Part shown: in pieces, positions 26,620 to 37,700 of the stretch
Layout of the letters: the number at the start of each line of letters is the position of its first letter
Numbering within the stretch: position 1 is the first letter of the stretch
Assembly (NCBI GenBank): GCA_008921705.1
Contig: VFFE01006626.1
Location: 747,352 to 811,351 of the forward strand
DNA length: 64,000 nucleotides
DNA from: Burhinus oedicnemus
Lineage: Eukaryota; Chordata; Aves; Charadriiformes; Burhinidae
Reading direction: 5' to 3'
The notes under the pieces: model-generated
What the model was told of the DNA's origin: nothing
Database searches by the model: none
Seen by the model: the letters and a program-made list of their open reading frames with translations, nothing else
Position numbers and translations under genes: made by a program

Positions 26620-26815
26620 CAATACACTTCCTGTGACCTCAAGTCAGTCACTTAATCTGAGTAATCTTACTTTGTGGTTTGCTTTCCTGTTTAAGGTAGG
26701 AGCGATAGTGTTAGCCGCTGCCATCTCTCTCAGGTGTGTTAGGATTAGTGGGTTAAATTTAGTTAAGACGTGTCAGGCAGAAGTAGGAGATAAGTGTAGT
26801 AAAAATGCTGCTGTT
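26620..26815 (+). mobile_element. MIR-like SINE remnant (plus), best example
   Basis: The landmarks of MIR appear in order: TGTGACCTCAAGTCAGTCAC with CTTAATCT after it; GGTTTGCTTTCCTGTTTAAG in the CAGTTTCCTCATCTGTAAAA position; GGAGCGATAGTGTTAGC for the GGGATAATAGTACC block; and TCTCAGGTGTGTTAGGATTA for the CTCATAGGGTTGTTGTGAGG block, followed by a TTAAAT-type run. Colinearity over more than 150 bases makes this the most secure SINE here. A 132-codon open frame at 26528-26926 runs across it and is therefore not a gene. Confidence 0.65.
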
Positions 26816-27435
26816 ACCGAAATACGGCCTAGGAGTAATCTTCTTGCTAACAATTCCCAAGCACAAGTCTGCTTTAGAGAAGCAATTTCAAAGTTTGAAC
26901 CGTTAAGAGTAGAACAAGTACTCTAATGTTGGAAGCTTCTAAATCGTACTGAGGTATGATTATTATTGTCATGCTGTCTCTCGTATAATGGGTAAACAGG
27001 CTTGTTCTCAAACAAACCAGTTACGTATGTCAAATGAAGCTGTCACTTTAAGGCTTCCTGCAACATTTTAAAATAATGATTATTTTGCAGAGGTCAGGTA
27101 GGTGTATTGGTGGAAAGGATGACAGGTTGCAGCTGAGCTGGAGGAAATTCAAGTTGTCTCAGCTTCTGCACTGGAGTTCTCACTAAGAGAAGTTGTACAC
27201 CCAGCTTGGATTACCTCTTTGCAGCTCCTGCTGCCTGGCACAGATACTGTTTCCCTCCAAATGCCGTGGAAGTGAGGGTTAACTATCAGCAGAAATTTCG
27301 ACTGCCTAAGCTGGCTACTTCTGACTTTGCTGGGCAAGATAATGAGTTACCTCTCCCTGATGTAATAGCTTATGGGGTTTTTAAGGCTTTTAAATAAGTC
27401 CTTGTTAGGAAGTAATATGGAGGGATTTGTCAACT

Positions 27436-27461
27436 CTTTTTTTTTTATTTTTTTTTTTTTT
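27436..27461. repeat. T-rich tract
   Basis: T runs interrupted by a single A. Translation of the opposite strand gives the lysine-rich segment of a spurious frame at 27405-27629. Confidence 0.85.
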
Positions 27462-30400
27462 CCTTGCCTTTTTCTTTCCTTGGTGAAACCCTAAACCTGC
27501 CTTCAGTCTGTAAGAGGGGATTTTGGGGGGTTGGGTGCGAGGAGGTGCAGAAGGGGAAGGGTGTTCGATGTTTTGCTTCTCCCTTGCCTGGAATGCTTGA
27601 GATTGAGTAACCAGGGTATCATCTGGCATATCTGAGACCAGTGCTAAAGCTTAGAAAAGAGCTTAAGTCATTTCAGTAAATGAATTTAGCTGTTGTCCAT
27701 CTACATCCTGTGCTTGTTGAGACTTTGCTGATTCCCAGCTGTTTTCTATTGCTCCTGTGCCAGCAGTTGCTCCACCTCCTCTCAAGAGCTGGTGAAATAA
27801 TTTGAGTGCTAACTTCCTCCAGGCAAAGTCAGTCAGGTTTGCCGAAACCTCTTAAGTGATGGAAAGAGCGGGGCTGGCCCAGGCTTCTGCATTGGGTTGG
27901 GAGTGCTCCTGCAGTTCCTCCTTCATCTTTGCAGTTGGGGTGGTAACCTTCAGCAGGAGAAAGATGGCAGTGGCTTCTGTTACTGCTATTAACTGCATTG
28001 GGAGAAGCGATTCTGGTATCCTTGGGAGCCTTTATCTTTTGTGTACACTTAAATGCACCGTTTCTAGTGCTGTAGCAGCTTGCTGTAGTAGAGGAGGAGG
28101 AGGGAAACAGTAGGAATGCTTTCTACAAATTGCTCAGTTTTCCTGGAGGCAGAAAGGGACAAGAATGTCATGGTAATGTTTAAATCTGTGTGAAATAAGG
28201 CCTTTGCGTGTAGTCGTAGGAAGACTGTCCTTAGTAAAAGAGTAGGAGATTAAACAGCTGTTTATCCCAGAGGGTGTGAATTTCCAGAAAAGAGGAAAGA
28301 TTAGTTGAGGTTTCTGTTCTTTTTCAATATGCTGACTGTACCAGCCAGGTTAAGGTCCTCTGCCCCATTATATCTACAGAGGAGGAAGGTTTGAGCATTG
28401 TAGAGATCAGTCTATAATCTCAGTAATGACTTCTATATTCAAATCAGGCCTATAGGGTTGGTACACTACAGAATGTATTCAGATTTCATTTTCAAAGAAC
28501 AAGGAAAAAGATGATCTACATTTCCCACAAATCACTTGTCATGAGTGAAAAGCCAATTTTTCTTGTTCAGTTATTTTGTCTCTCTCATTCAGTAAACATC
28601 TTCTAACTGAGTCTTTTTGAAGACAGAATGTTTTTATTAATTTGGATTTAGTCAAAGTACAGGAACAAAATCCCTAGAAAGTTCTTTTAGTGCTTTGTTT
28701 TTTAACAAACATAGACTGGGAAACTCAAAGTACTTGGGGGATTATGTTATGATTTGCTTTGAAACACAAGGAACTGAGAGGCAAGGCTGCAACCTGGTCT
28801 GTGGCTCTGAATACTTGGAGGTCTTAAGCTGTTTGTATGTGACCTTTTTGCCTGGAGTGCAGGGAAGGCTCTAAGTGTGCAGTTAGTGTTGGCTGGGTGA
28901 TGGGGAATTGGTGTCTTGTCCTAGTAGCAAAGGGGCTGTGAATTAAAAGGAAAAACTTTCCATTGTTAAACTTCTCCTTTAGCAATTTAGTTTTGAAATA
29001 CAGGTGAGGAATGTGCTTTTTACTGCGTATATACAGAGGTAAACTTCTGGTAAATGAATTTTTATTACTCAAACTTCTATGAGTAACCATGTGTTAGATA
29101 TTTTAGCTTAGAATATCAATACCTACAAAAAGTGACTGACAGCATGCTTTCTTGTTTCAGCTAAACAAAACAAAATGCCATGGGTATTTGAGGTACACGG
29201 AATAGACTTGTTCTGATTGTAACTGGGAGACTGGAAATGGTTTTAAATGGAGAAAGTGATCCAAATTTGTGCTCTTGTTACTGAAATGCAACCATCCTTA
29301 GAGCATCTCTCGATTCATTGTGTTAGTCATGAAATATTATAGGTTCTGCTGGCATGAGAATAGGCATAAAGGTAGAAGTATTAGTCAGAAATCTTGCAGA
29401 ATACTGGAGGTTTTTTTGAGTCCTGGAGGAAAACTAGGGAAGAATTTAAGTTTTTAATACTCTATCCCTCTCCAAAGAAATCTTCCTTCCCAGTCAGCTA
29501 TAAATTTAATAACACAGGTTAAAGCTGATGGCATTGATTTCAGTGTAGCTTCTGCCACTCTGTGGACAGAGGAGCTTGTGAGTGGTCTGTCTTTACGTTT
29601 TCTTCTCTCCTTTCTTCTTCTCTCTCCCCCTGCTTGTGCTGTAATACTGGGATTCTGCAGTTTTTCAGTTGTAGTAGCTGCTCAGTGGGAGTGTGAGAAC
29701 CTGTGATGTAAAGCTCAGTTCTCACTTTGGAATTTCTTAGTAATTGATACAGGAAAATAGACCATTGCTGAACTCAACGAAGACTAGCACTCAGTGGCTA
29801 GTCAATAAAATGTAGTTACAGAACCCTTCAAAATAAGGAAAAAAAAATATCTATAAGCAGTATCACTTTCTTCATTCTCGCAGTCTTGTTCATGGGCACG
29901 TCTCAGCTCTGTAAATACTCTACTAAATAAAAAAACCCCCAATACTCTTTATTAAGCTTTGACTAAGGAGAGAAAACATTAACAAAAGTTAACCAGGACT
30001 TACTGCAAAAAAACCTTTCAAAGTGAAGTGACTGAAATAATTTTTATAGATTAATAGGCTTGATTAGTATGAACTAAATATCTAAAATTGGAGACTGGTT
30101 TTTGCATTGGTTTATGTTCTTGCATATATTTTGTTCTCAGGTATGAAGGTTATGTTTTCTGAGCAGGGCTTAGGAACGTGGAACAAGTTATGGATACTTA
30201 ACTTGGCAAATAAATCTGTTCACACCTTATTTTCCTTTTGGGAGATCTGCTGGGAGTGAGGTGGTATGGAAGCAAGAAAAGATGATGTGGAACTTGTAGG
30301 GAAGTCAGACACTTTGTAAGATGACAGCACCAAAACAGCTTCCTGTGATTGAGCTGCTATTGACACTTGTTACCAGTGGTACTATATAAATATGCAAATC

Positions 30401-31659
30401 TATAAGGGTGTGAACTGGCTGATGAGAGTGGGAGGGTGTTTTGTTTGTTTCAGGTGAACAGGCAGAGTTGTTTTTACACGCATTACGAAGACTAGATTTT
30501 AAAATTTGTATCATTGGCTGAGATATGTTTATGTAAAGCTGTTTGAATTCTGGGTCTTAGTGATTCAAATTTTCCAGATGCAAACAAAAGATGTTGCTTT
30601 TGGAGGTGTGCCCTTTCTAACTGATAGCAAGAGCAAAAGTAGAGACGATGACAAAGCCTGTGTGGTAAACGTTCTGGCACAGGGAATAATCTAGTAGTTT
30701 TTTTATCTAAGGACTCTGTTTTATCAAAGTTTCTCAGTCAGAGATGCTTTTTCTGAAAGCTGCTGGTGTTGGTTTGGGGATGATGAAGGGGGAAGAGGAT
30801 TTGGGATTAAAATTACTTGCTGCCTGCTACGTGCTATAGATAGCTGTGAAATAGTGCAGTTTGTTTGGGGACAGCTTTGCTACCTGGAAATAGAAAATAA
30901 TCCCAGAGTGAAGCTGTGTCCTGCCATGCAAATTTTGTAAATAAAAGAACCTTGTTTGGAATGACAGATGAATCTGCGCAAGGACAGGGCAACCTTTTCC
31001 TCCTATACATTGTCAGAGGCTTGTCATCACTGCCCTGCATTTAAGGGTAGTGTTTTCTGCACTTTTGTGGTTAAGAAGAACTAAAAATTGTGGATTGAGC
31101 AGGGGGGTCAAATAAGATTGCATGTTTGATAGACAATCTTTAAACTTATTTCTAATAATTTGGCAGTTCCCATCTATATAGTGTAAAGGGGCTGAAACAA
31201 ATCCTTCTAAGACTGAAGTACCTCTCCGCTGGTGTGCTGCGAGCAGAACGGCAGTGACGTTCTGTGGTTAACTGGGATGCTTGAATAATATTTTTGCTTC
31301 ATTGAAACCTACTGTTTGCTTTTGAACTTATGGATGTTCTTTTTCTGGAAGAAGTATGTTTGCTTAGCCTCATGTTCCTGATAAAGATGTGGAGTTCAAA
31401 CCAGAATAGTTTATTTAAATTTATTTTAGTAATGAAATATTAATTTAGTTCTCCAGTGGTCAGTTAGCCAGAATTGAAACTTTGAACTGGCACTGGACTG
31501 TAGAGCACTTGAAGTACTGTTGTTGTAACAGGGTCACTGTCAAATTAGTTTTAGCCCTGAACTTAAGTCCTGTTTACTTGTAAAGTAAGAAAAGAAACGA
31601 GGACAGTGGAATTGCCTGATAAGAATAAGAATGTTTTCTATTTTAATCAAAATTTGTTG

Positions 31660-31683
31660 GTTTATATCCTCGTTTATATCCTC
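31660..31683. repeat. Perfect 12-base tandem duplication
   Basis: GTTTATATCCTC occurs twice in direct succession without mismatch, which suggests a recent slippage event. Confidence 0.9.
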
Positions 31684-32124
31684 ATCTGTGGAGGGATCAC
31701 CCCCAGCCCTGCAGCACTGATCTGGAATGCTTTTGCAACTGAAAACTGAGAAGTGTGACTTTTGGGGTGGGGAACATTTAACTTTACTGAAAAGCAGGAG
31801 TGGAAGGTGCAGAAAAGACACAAAATGCATTTCAAGTCAATTTCAGTTGTGATGATTGATTAAAAATAGGTGAATAATTACAAACAGCAGTACTTAACAG
31901 TAGCATTCAAGAATTCAATGTTTTATAGTAATGAGCCTTGCATATTTTCATTCTCTTAGGATAACGTATCAATTTGAGCTAAGAAAAAAATATTATCTAC
32001 AGTATGGTTAATCCAGTACTTGAAAAATCTCCTTTCTTCAGAGTAACCCCCTGCTTTTGAAAGGAGAACCTAAAACTTTCAAGCATCACAACTCCTCCTT
32101 GCACGTTGAAGTCTGTACCTTAAC

Positions 32125-32222
32125 GTCTTGTGAAGTGACTTGCTCAAGGTCACAGTCCTTGGCATCGCTTGAAATAGAAGTCCGATGCCAGACTTGCTGT
32201 CCTCTGACATAACCACCAGACG
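32125..32222 (-). mobile_element. MIR-like SINE remnant (minus)
   Basis: GTGAAGTGACTTGCTCAAGG is followed by TCACAG, a GAAATAGAAGTCCGATGCCA block in the GGGATTCGAACCCAGG position, and CATAACCACCAGAC matching the usual TTAACCACTA end of inverted MIR. The order and spacing fit. Boundaries are approximate. Confidence 0.5.
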
Positions 32223-32503
32223 TGCTTTTCCCAAGTGCATTCTAGAGCTGTGATGACTACTCCTAACTTGAGAACATGAGAAAGCTGCGTGGAGAAGTAA
32301 CGATGAAGGTTTCACCAACCACGGTTTTAGTTTCTGCACACACAGAGTATGTTTTGAGTATGAAAAGGCAGCATACAGTCAGGTAAAGGTATAGGAATTA
32401 CAGGATGTCTGTGGAGGACGTGGTCCACATTAAAAGGGTTAGGGTGAGGAATTGCAGTTTTCTCAAAGTGAGTCAGTTTGCTTAATGTAGTACAGTAGTT
32501 TTT

Positions 32504-32519
32504 AAAAAAAAAAAAAAAA
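32504..32519. repeat. A16 homopolymer
   Basis: An uninterrupted run of A after TTTTT. No pseudogene or SINE body upstream is recognisable. Confidence 0.9.
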
Positions 32520-34078
32520 GCTGAAAACAAAGTGAATGTAAACAGTTAAATATTTCTGTTATTATTTTACTTGTATCTTGATCTATCAAGCAGGTATTCC
32601 TCAAATTCTTTCTGCTCTTGATGAATTACTTGAACAAACGTAGACTTTGTCAAGGACTTGTTTTTGTATCTGGTTGTCTGCAGTCTGCCTGCTGTTTTTT
32701 CTTATTGAGGTGTTGCAAACCTTTTCCCTTTTTGTGTGGCTAAAACTAAAATCTTCAACTACAGAAATCATTTGCAGAGTTTGAATAGAAGAAATGAACA
32801 AGTATTAACTTGCAACGCATAGTTATGTTTTCCACTGACTGTTAAAGTCAGCATAGTCTTTGGTAGTAGCATCTTTGATGCTTCAGAATTTTAATATGTT
32901 GCTAGGAGTTAAGGTTAAAGGGCAGTAAATTTTCATTGCTATATGGACAGCTTGTAACAGGGCTCATGAAAAGCTAATGCATGAGATGAATATAAATCTA
33001 TTTTTTCTTCCTCTCCTCCCTGGATGTACAGAAGATTTGCAGCTCATTCTGGGAAAAGGATGCAGTGATAGGAAAGGAGTAGGAGAGATTCAGCTACAAT
33101 TTTAGAGGTTCATAGCCATGCTTGTGCTTTGGGCAGTCTCGTAACCCAGTGGAGTGATGTAAGGTGCCGTCCCTTCAGAGAGGAGTTGTGTAGATGGCAC
33201 AGCTTCCTGTGTAGCTTTTGCATCTGGAGTTTTCCCCAAGAGTTGTAGTTTGCGTTGTGGCTGTATTAGAGGCAGGGCCTGTGCCACATTTATTCAGCTA
33301 TCTGATAATCTCAGTACTTGTCTTCCAGGCTTGTGTATTGCTGGTCTATACTAATTTTGATATGCTATCCTTTAAATTTCTTCAGACATAACAAGCAGCA
33401 ATGTAGTGTATTCTGATACTACTTTGTTGCCAGGTAGACTGAAAATAGGTCATTTTTTTTTTTTTAATACATTGTGTCTTTTATTTATTCACAGATCTAT
33501 TGCAAAAATCTTGCTTGGTGCTTGTGGTGCAGGTTTTATGTGTGTCTTATCTGGCGTAGGCATTTTGTTTTATTATGACTAATCAACTGTCTCTTAAGCA
33601 CGCTCTTGACTTGGGTGGGTTTTGTTCCTGTGATGATTTCACTTTAAGCTCTTGAAGTGAGCAGTGAAAGGAGAATGCTTTTTCCAAATAACTCATAGCT
33701 GGGAGGAGTTTGTCCTGAGCTGTGCAAACATCCATTTTCTTCAGTTTCTGGACTTCTAGAATCACTATATATTTTGAAGAGTCCCTTGGAGAACACCCCA
33801 ACAGGACGTGAATCAAAAAGTCTTCACATCTTTCCAAGTCACTTGTGTTAGGTAAACTTAATCTGTGGAAGTGAATTCCTCCAGTGTCCAGTAGCCCCCT
33901 GTAAGATGGCCTTGGAGAGAGGACACAGCATCTATTTTGCCTGAAGCAAACTTGCAAGTCAATGGGTGCTGTGTATGTGTCTAGGATTTTCACTTTGTAC
34001 AAATCTGTGAAGAGTAGGTGACTCGCTTTTAGTATGTACTTATGCATTTTGGTCTTTTTAAATTTACTATTGAATCAA

Positions 34079-34098
34079 TGATGTGTATATACACATCA
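34079..34098. repeat. 20-base perfect palindrome
   Basis: TGATGTGTATATACACATCA equals its own reverse complement, with a TA/CA core. It probably arose from a short TG/TA/CA microsatellite. It could bind a symmetric dimer, but no known site is matched. Confidence 0.85.
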
Positions 34099-37000
34099 AT
34101 AGCAAATAATTTTGAAAATGGGCTTGAATGGTATGTTCTTGCAATTAGTTAGTGTTTTTCAGGTTTAAAGAGCTGTTTTGCAGGTTCTTCGCTTTTGTCT
34201 ACAGAAGGTGCTGAGACAGTCCACGTGTCTTTTGTGCCTTCTTCACTGATGTCCTAATTCCACTTGAAACACGGGTGTATGAAATCCAGTGCTCTGCATT
34301 TAGAGTAGCAAGGCTGCTTTGTTTTATTTCCAGAGCCTGGTAAATGTCTCTAAATGTGTCAGATGCCATTTCAGCGCTTTGCCAGAGCAGCAGTTGGAGC
34401 AACAGTTGGTAACGCTTGGAAGCATACCTGATGGCTTTAGTCATCTGAACGCTGCATTTTTGTCGGTGGTGCTGGAGAGGCGAGCAGAGCTGGATGGCTC
34501 ACAAGCCGTGCGGTACCTGAACAGTGATTTTGGATTTCCCTTAAGGCAGTAGCAGACTTCTGAAACCCATACAACACAAAATATTAATGTTTCATGCACT
34601 CTATTGAAAGCTTTTGCTTGCTGTTGGAGTAAGCAGTGTCTCAAGTTACTAAAAGAGATGGAAATAGACTGTAAATTTATTTTCTTTTTTCTCCTGCTCA
34701 AGTTTAATTCCTTTGTATGTTGGCTAAGATTCTTCTCCGTAATCTGTGGCAGGTTTTTGTATTTGGCCAAATCAGCCTGTTCAGAGGGAATAGAGTACAT
34801 CCCACATGGTAAAGCCTCTTTATTGCTCCCTGGAGGGAAGGAGGCTTCAGATCTACCACCTGGACCCCTGCGCCTCCCATCTCAGAGCTTGCTTGGCTGC
34901 TGGATCTCTCCTGGCAGCCACGGCTGGCTTGGGAAGCCTTTCATTGCTTCCTGGAGTACTTCCTGAAAAGTCTCTAGGGGCTCAATGAGATAAACCTGCT
35001 CGTTTCCTCTACGGTTTCCTGATGACTGGTCTACACTACAACTTTTCCTGTTTCTAAGCAGGGGGAAGTTTTTCTTCTCCACCCACTTGACTGGCCAGTC
35101 ACAGTTATGGGGTGTTGGTTTGTCCATCCTTTTGCTGTAGCTCTGTGTTACCTTTCTCGTGTTGTTTTTATTGTTTTTTCCTCATCCAGACAGTTTAAAA
35201 TGACGTGTTTAAATTTTGCCAAACCTCTGATGGTCATAGCACTATTTGCACATGCTTCAAAGTGGGGTCAAACACAGAACTGGTAAGTCCTTTCCTTCTA
35301 TTGCAAAGCAATGCTACAGGTGGTAACTTTTTGCTGACATTGAATCTACTTAATAAGCTATTTTGTAGAAACCATTTCAACTGCTGTCCAGGGAGAGATT
35401 CCACCCCCCCAAGCAGACTTCTTTCTTTAGGATCCCTCTCACTGCTACAAGAGCAGTTGGCGTTTGCACTCTTCAGCCTTTAACCCCAGTACTTTTCTAA
35501 TTGTTGAGACTTTTGAATTATCTGTTGCATTTGGTGACTTCACTGATAATTTGTGATCAGAGCTTTCCCTTCAGCAGAGTGAAAATAATCTCATCTTTGT
35601 CGCTTTCATTGCTGCTGTTTGTGTTGCTGACCAGTTCAAAATACAGATTGAATATATTGTGACCATGTATGAGTATATAGTGTATTCTATTTATGTGTGC
35701 AATGTTACATATAAATGAATGATGCATTTGTTCTAAGTAGTTTGTTTCTGGATCCTTATTTTAGAAAAGAGAAAAACGTTGATAGATGTTCTTTCTGCTG
35801 TGTCTACTTGCAGTCTGTATCATCTGCTTTTCTTATTGTCTAGTTATCATACAGTCAAGTGGTATTTTAACTGCAGCTCCCAACTGATTTATAGTAGTTA
35901 TTTTTAACAATAAAAATAATTTCTGCTACTTTAAAATAGGCAAATGCAGTCAGTGAATTAAGAATACAAATGTGAACTTTGTTTTGGGTGGCAGCAGAGC
36001 CAAAACTGAGTAGAAGTTAACTTGCAGTGGTGGCTTGGGTTGTAATTAGATCTAAGGAAATGGAAGTACTATTAACTGCAGTGTATTTCAGTCTTCTGAA
36101 TTTCCAGAGCTTTGAAGTGAAGGACCATCAAGTGTAGCATATGGAAAAAATCGTCAGGACAAGTCAATGGTCTAGATGGTAGTTTGAGAATTACGTAGTA
36201 ACTCCGTAGCTCCCCCACCTCGGACTTCAGGAAATGCAGACAGTTAACTACATCTTAGCCTAATTAACTGTCTTTTTCCTTTGAATAAGAGTTAAAAGTC
36301 CCCCAAGGAAGCTATTTAACATTAGCAGTCCCTTCTTATTGAAGTCTTGATGTTTCTTGTATTCAAAGTAATTGTTTTATAGAGGGTTTTGTTTTCATTG
36401 TGCAATCAGAAGTAACAAAATACATTGTAAAGATTTCAGGTTTTTTAAATTTAAGTTCTTATCGCCACTCCAAACACCTGAACTTAATGACTTAAACAGT
36501 CTGTTCTTAGTTTTGGTGTGGCGTGTTGAACGGTTCCATTCTTACGGAAGGGGCATGTAATGTATAGTGTGTATCTGCTGCTTAACTGTTCAGCTGTGTG
36601 GAAGTGAGAGTTTGGGGTTGGAAAACAGATGAAATGGGGACTTGTGGGTTTCGGTTGTGTCTCGTTTTTTCCCTGCTGTAAAGGAAGTGCAGACCCAAGT
36701 GTTGCATTTGTATGCGTCTGTAAGAGCCTGTATGATTTTGTGGAGACGTACTAACTTCAGTCTGGCCTCATCTGTGCCTTTAAAATTTGGGAAAATAATT
36801 TGGGGGAAATTTGAGGACTTGATTTTCAGTGCGGGACTTGAGGGCTTTGATTGCTAAACTTCTTTGTTTTCAGTTACTGAGGGTAGTTTCATTTCCCATG
36901 CCCACCCTTGCATGAGCCTGTGTTGGGAATGCCATCTTTCCAGGGCGGTCAGTGGCCTAATTAATCCCTTTAATTTAACTTAGGAATCGTTGATGGTACA

Positions 37001-37495
37001 GAAGCAACCTATATTTTACTACATGTAAAACCACATGCAGGTGATGTCTGCGATCAGATAGCAGTGCTGGTATTTTGGCTGTGTAGGATCAATGTGCTTT
37101 TCCTATCTGTTAGGCAAGTTACTGATTCCCCTCTCTTGCTGTACACAGAAGCACCTTTGAAAGGCTGAGACCTGAGCTCTGTATGTCTTTGGCTTTTGAA
37201 AAGCTTGAGCTTGAACACGTGGCTGTGCATCTTGGAGCCACTAGTTGCTAAAAACTTGTACTGCTCTGTATTAGTTCCCTTTTTCATGAACAAGTTTTTT
37301 CTGTAGCTGAAATTAGCAGGTAGTCTGATATTTTATATTATCTGGTGATGACACTGCTTTCTCTAGCTTTCAGTAGTCCATACGAGTCCTTACTGGTACG
37401 AACTTGTGGCAAGAGAGGAGGGGAAGAGGAAAGCAGTAGACGGCAGCTTGTCAGTTAAATTAAAATTTTTTTTTTCTCCTAGTAGTATTGTATTC

Positions 37496-37511
37496 GGGGG
37501 GGCAGGGGGGG
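37496..37511 (+). other. Paired G7 runs, quadruplex-capable
   Basis: G7 (37496-37502), CA, then G7 (37505-37511). Each G7 can supply two G3 runs with a one-base loop, so the pair satisfies the quadruplex rule. It lies directly upstream of the enhancer-like block. Confidence 0.6.
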
Positions 37512-37519
37512 CAAGGACA

Positions 37520-37700
37520 ATGACTCAAATTGCTTTTAATCTCAGCATCACTGAGTAGCAGCAAGCCTAACAGCTGCAAGCGTCTGCTCAGTGGGGACCT
37601 GCTGCTGCCAGAAATTGAGCTGATAATGATGAGCAGCTCAGTAGTGCAATTAAGGTCTTATTAACTCCAGCAGCTCCTCCTACCTTAAACATAAAAATCC
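37520..37700. promoter_or_regulatory. Candidate conserved or enhancer-like noncoding block
   Basis: This block is compositionally complex and dense in binding-site cores: TGACTCA (canonical AP-1) at 37521-37527, the E-box CAGCTG at 37571-37576, and several TAAT/ATTA homeodomain cores (TTTTAATC, GATAATGA, GCAATTAAGG, TTATTAAC). A short GAGCTG...CAGCTC stem (37617-37622 with 37634-37639) lies inside. Such texture is seen in conserved regulatory elements, but no alignment was made and the motifs are short. This is inference. Confidence 0.3.

Larger units (their letters stand above)
26816..32124. other. Unique noncoding DNA, no gene seen
   Basis: It holds a T-rich tract at 27436-27461 and a perfect 12-base tandem duplication (GTTTATATCCTC at 31660-31671 and 31672-31683). 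A 39-codon open frame at 30578-30694 follows a CAG and has a possible GTAAAC donor inside it; it is treated as a finding, not a gene. The frames at 27149-27397 are open on both strands and have no recognisable similarity. Confidence 0.5.
32223..37495. other. Unique noncoding DNA with A16 and a palindrome
   Basis: No supported gene. It contains A16 (32504-32519), T13 (33453-33465) and a 20-base perfect palindrome (34079-34098). The 154-codon minus-strand ATG frame at 33583-34047 is the longest ATG-started frame in the window but has no recognisable domain. AT-rich, low-information DNA fills the rest. Confidence 0.5.

Noticed and set aside
26528..26926. 132-codon plus-strand frame
   Set aside because: It starts at TTG and runs straight across the MIR-like SINE.
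27149..27397. Antiparallel 62- and 63-codon frames with protein-like composition
   Set aside because: Both strands are open, neither has a known domain, and no convincing splice signals border them.
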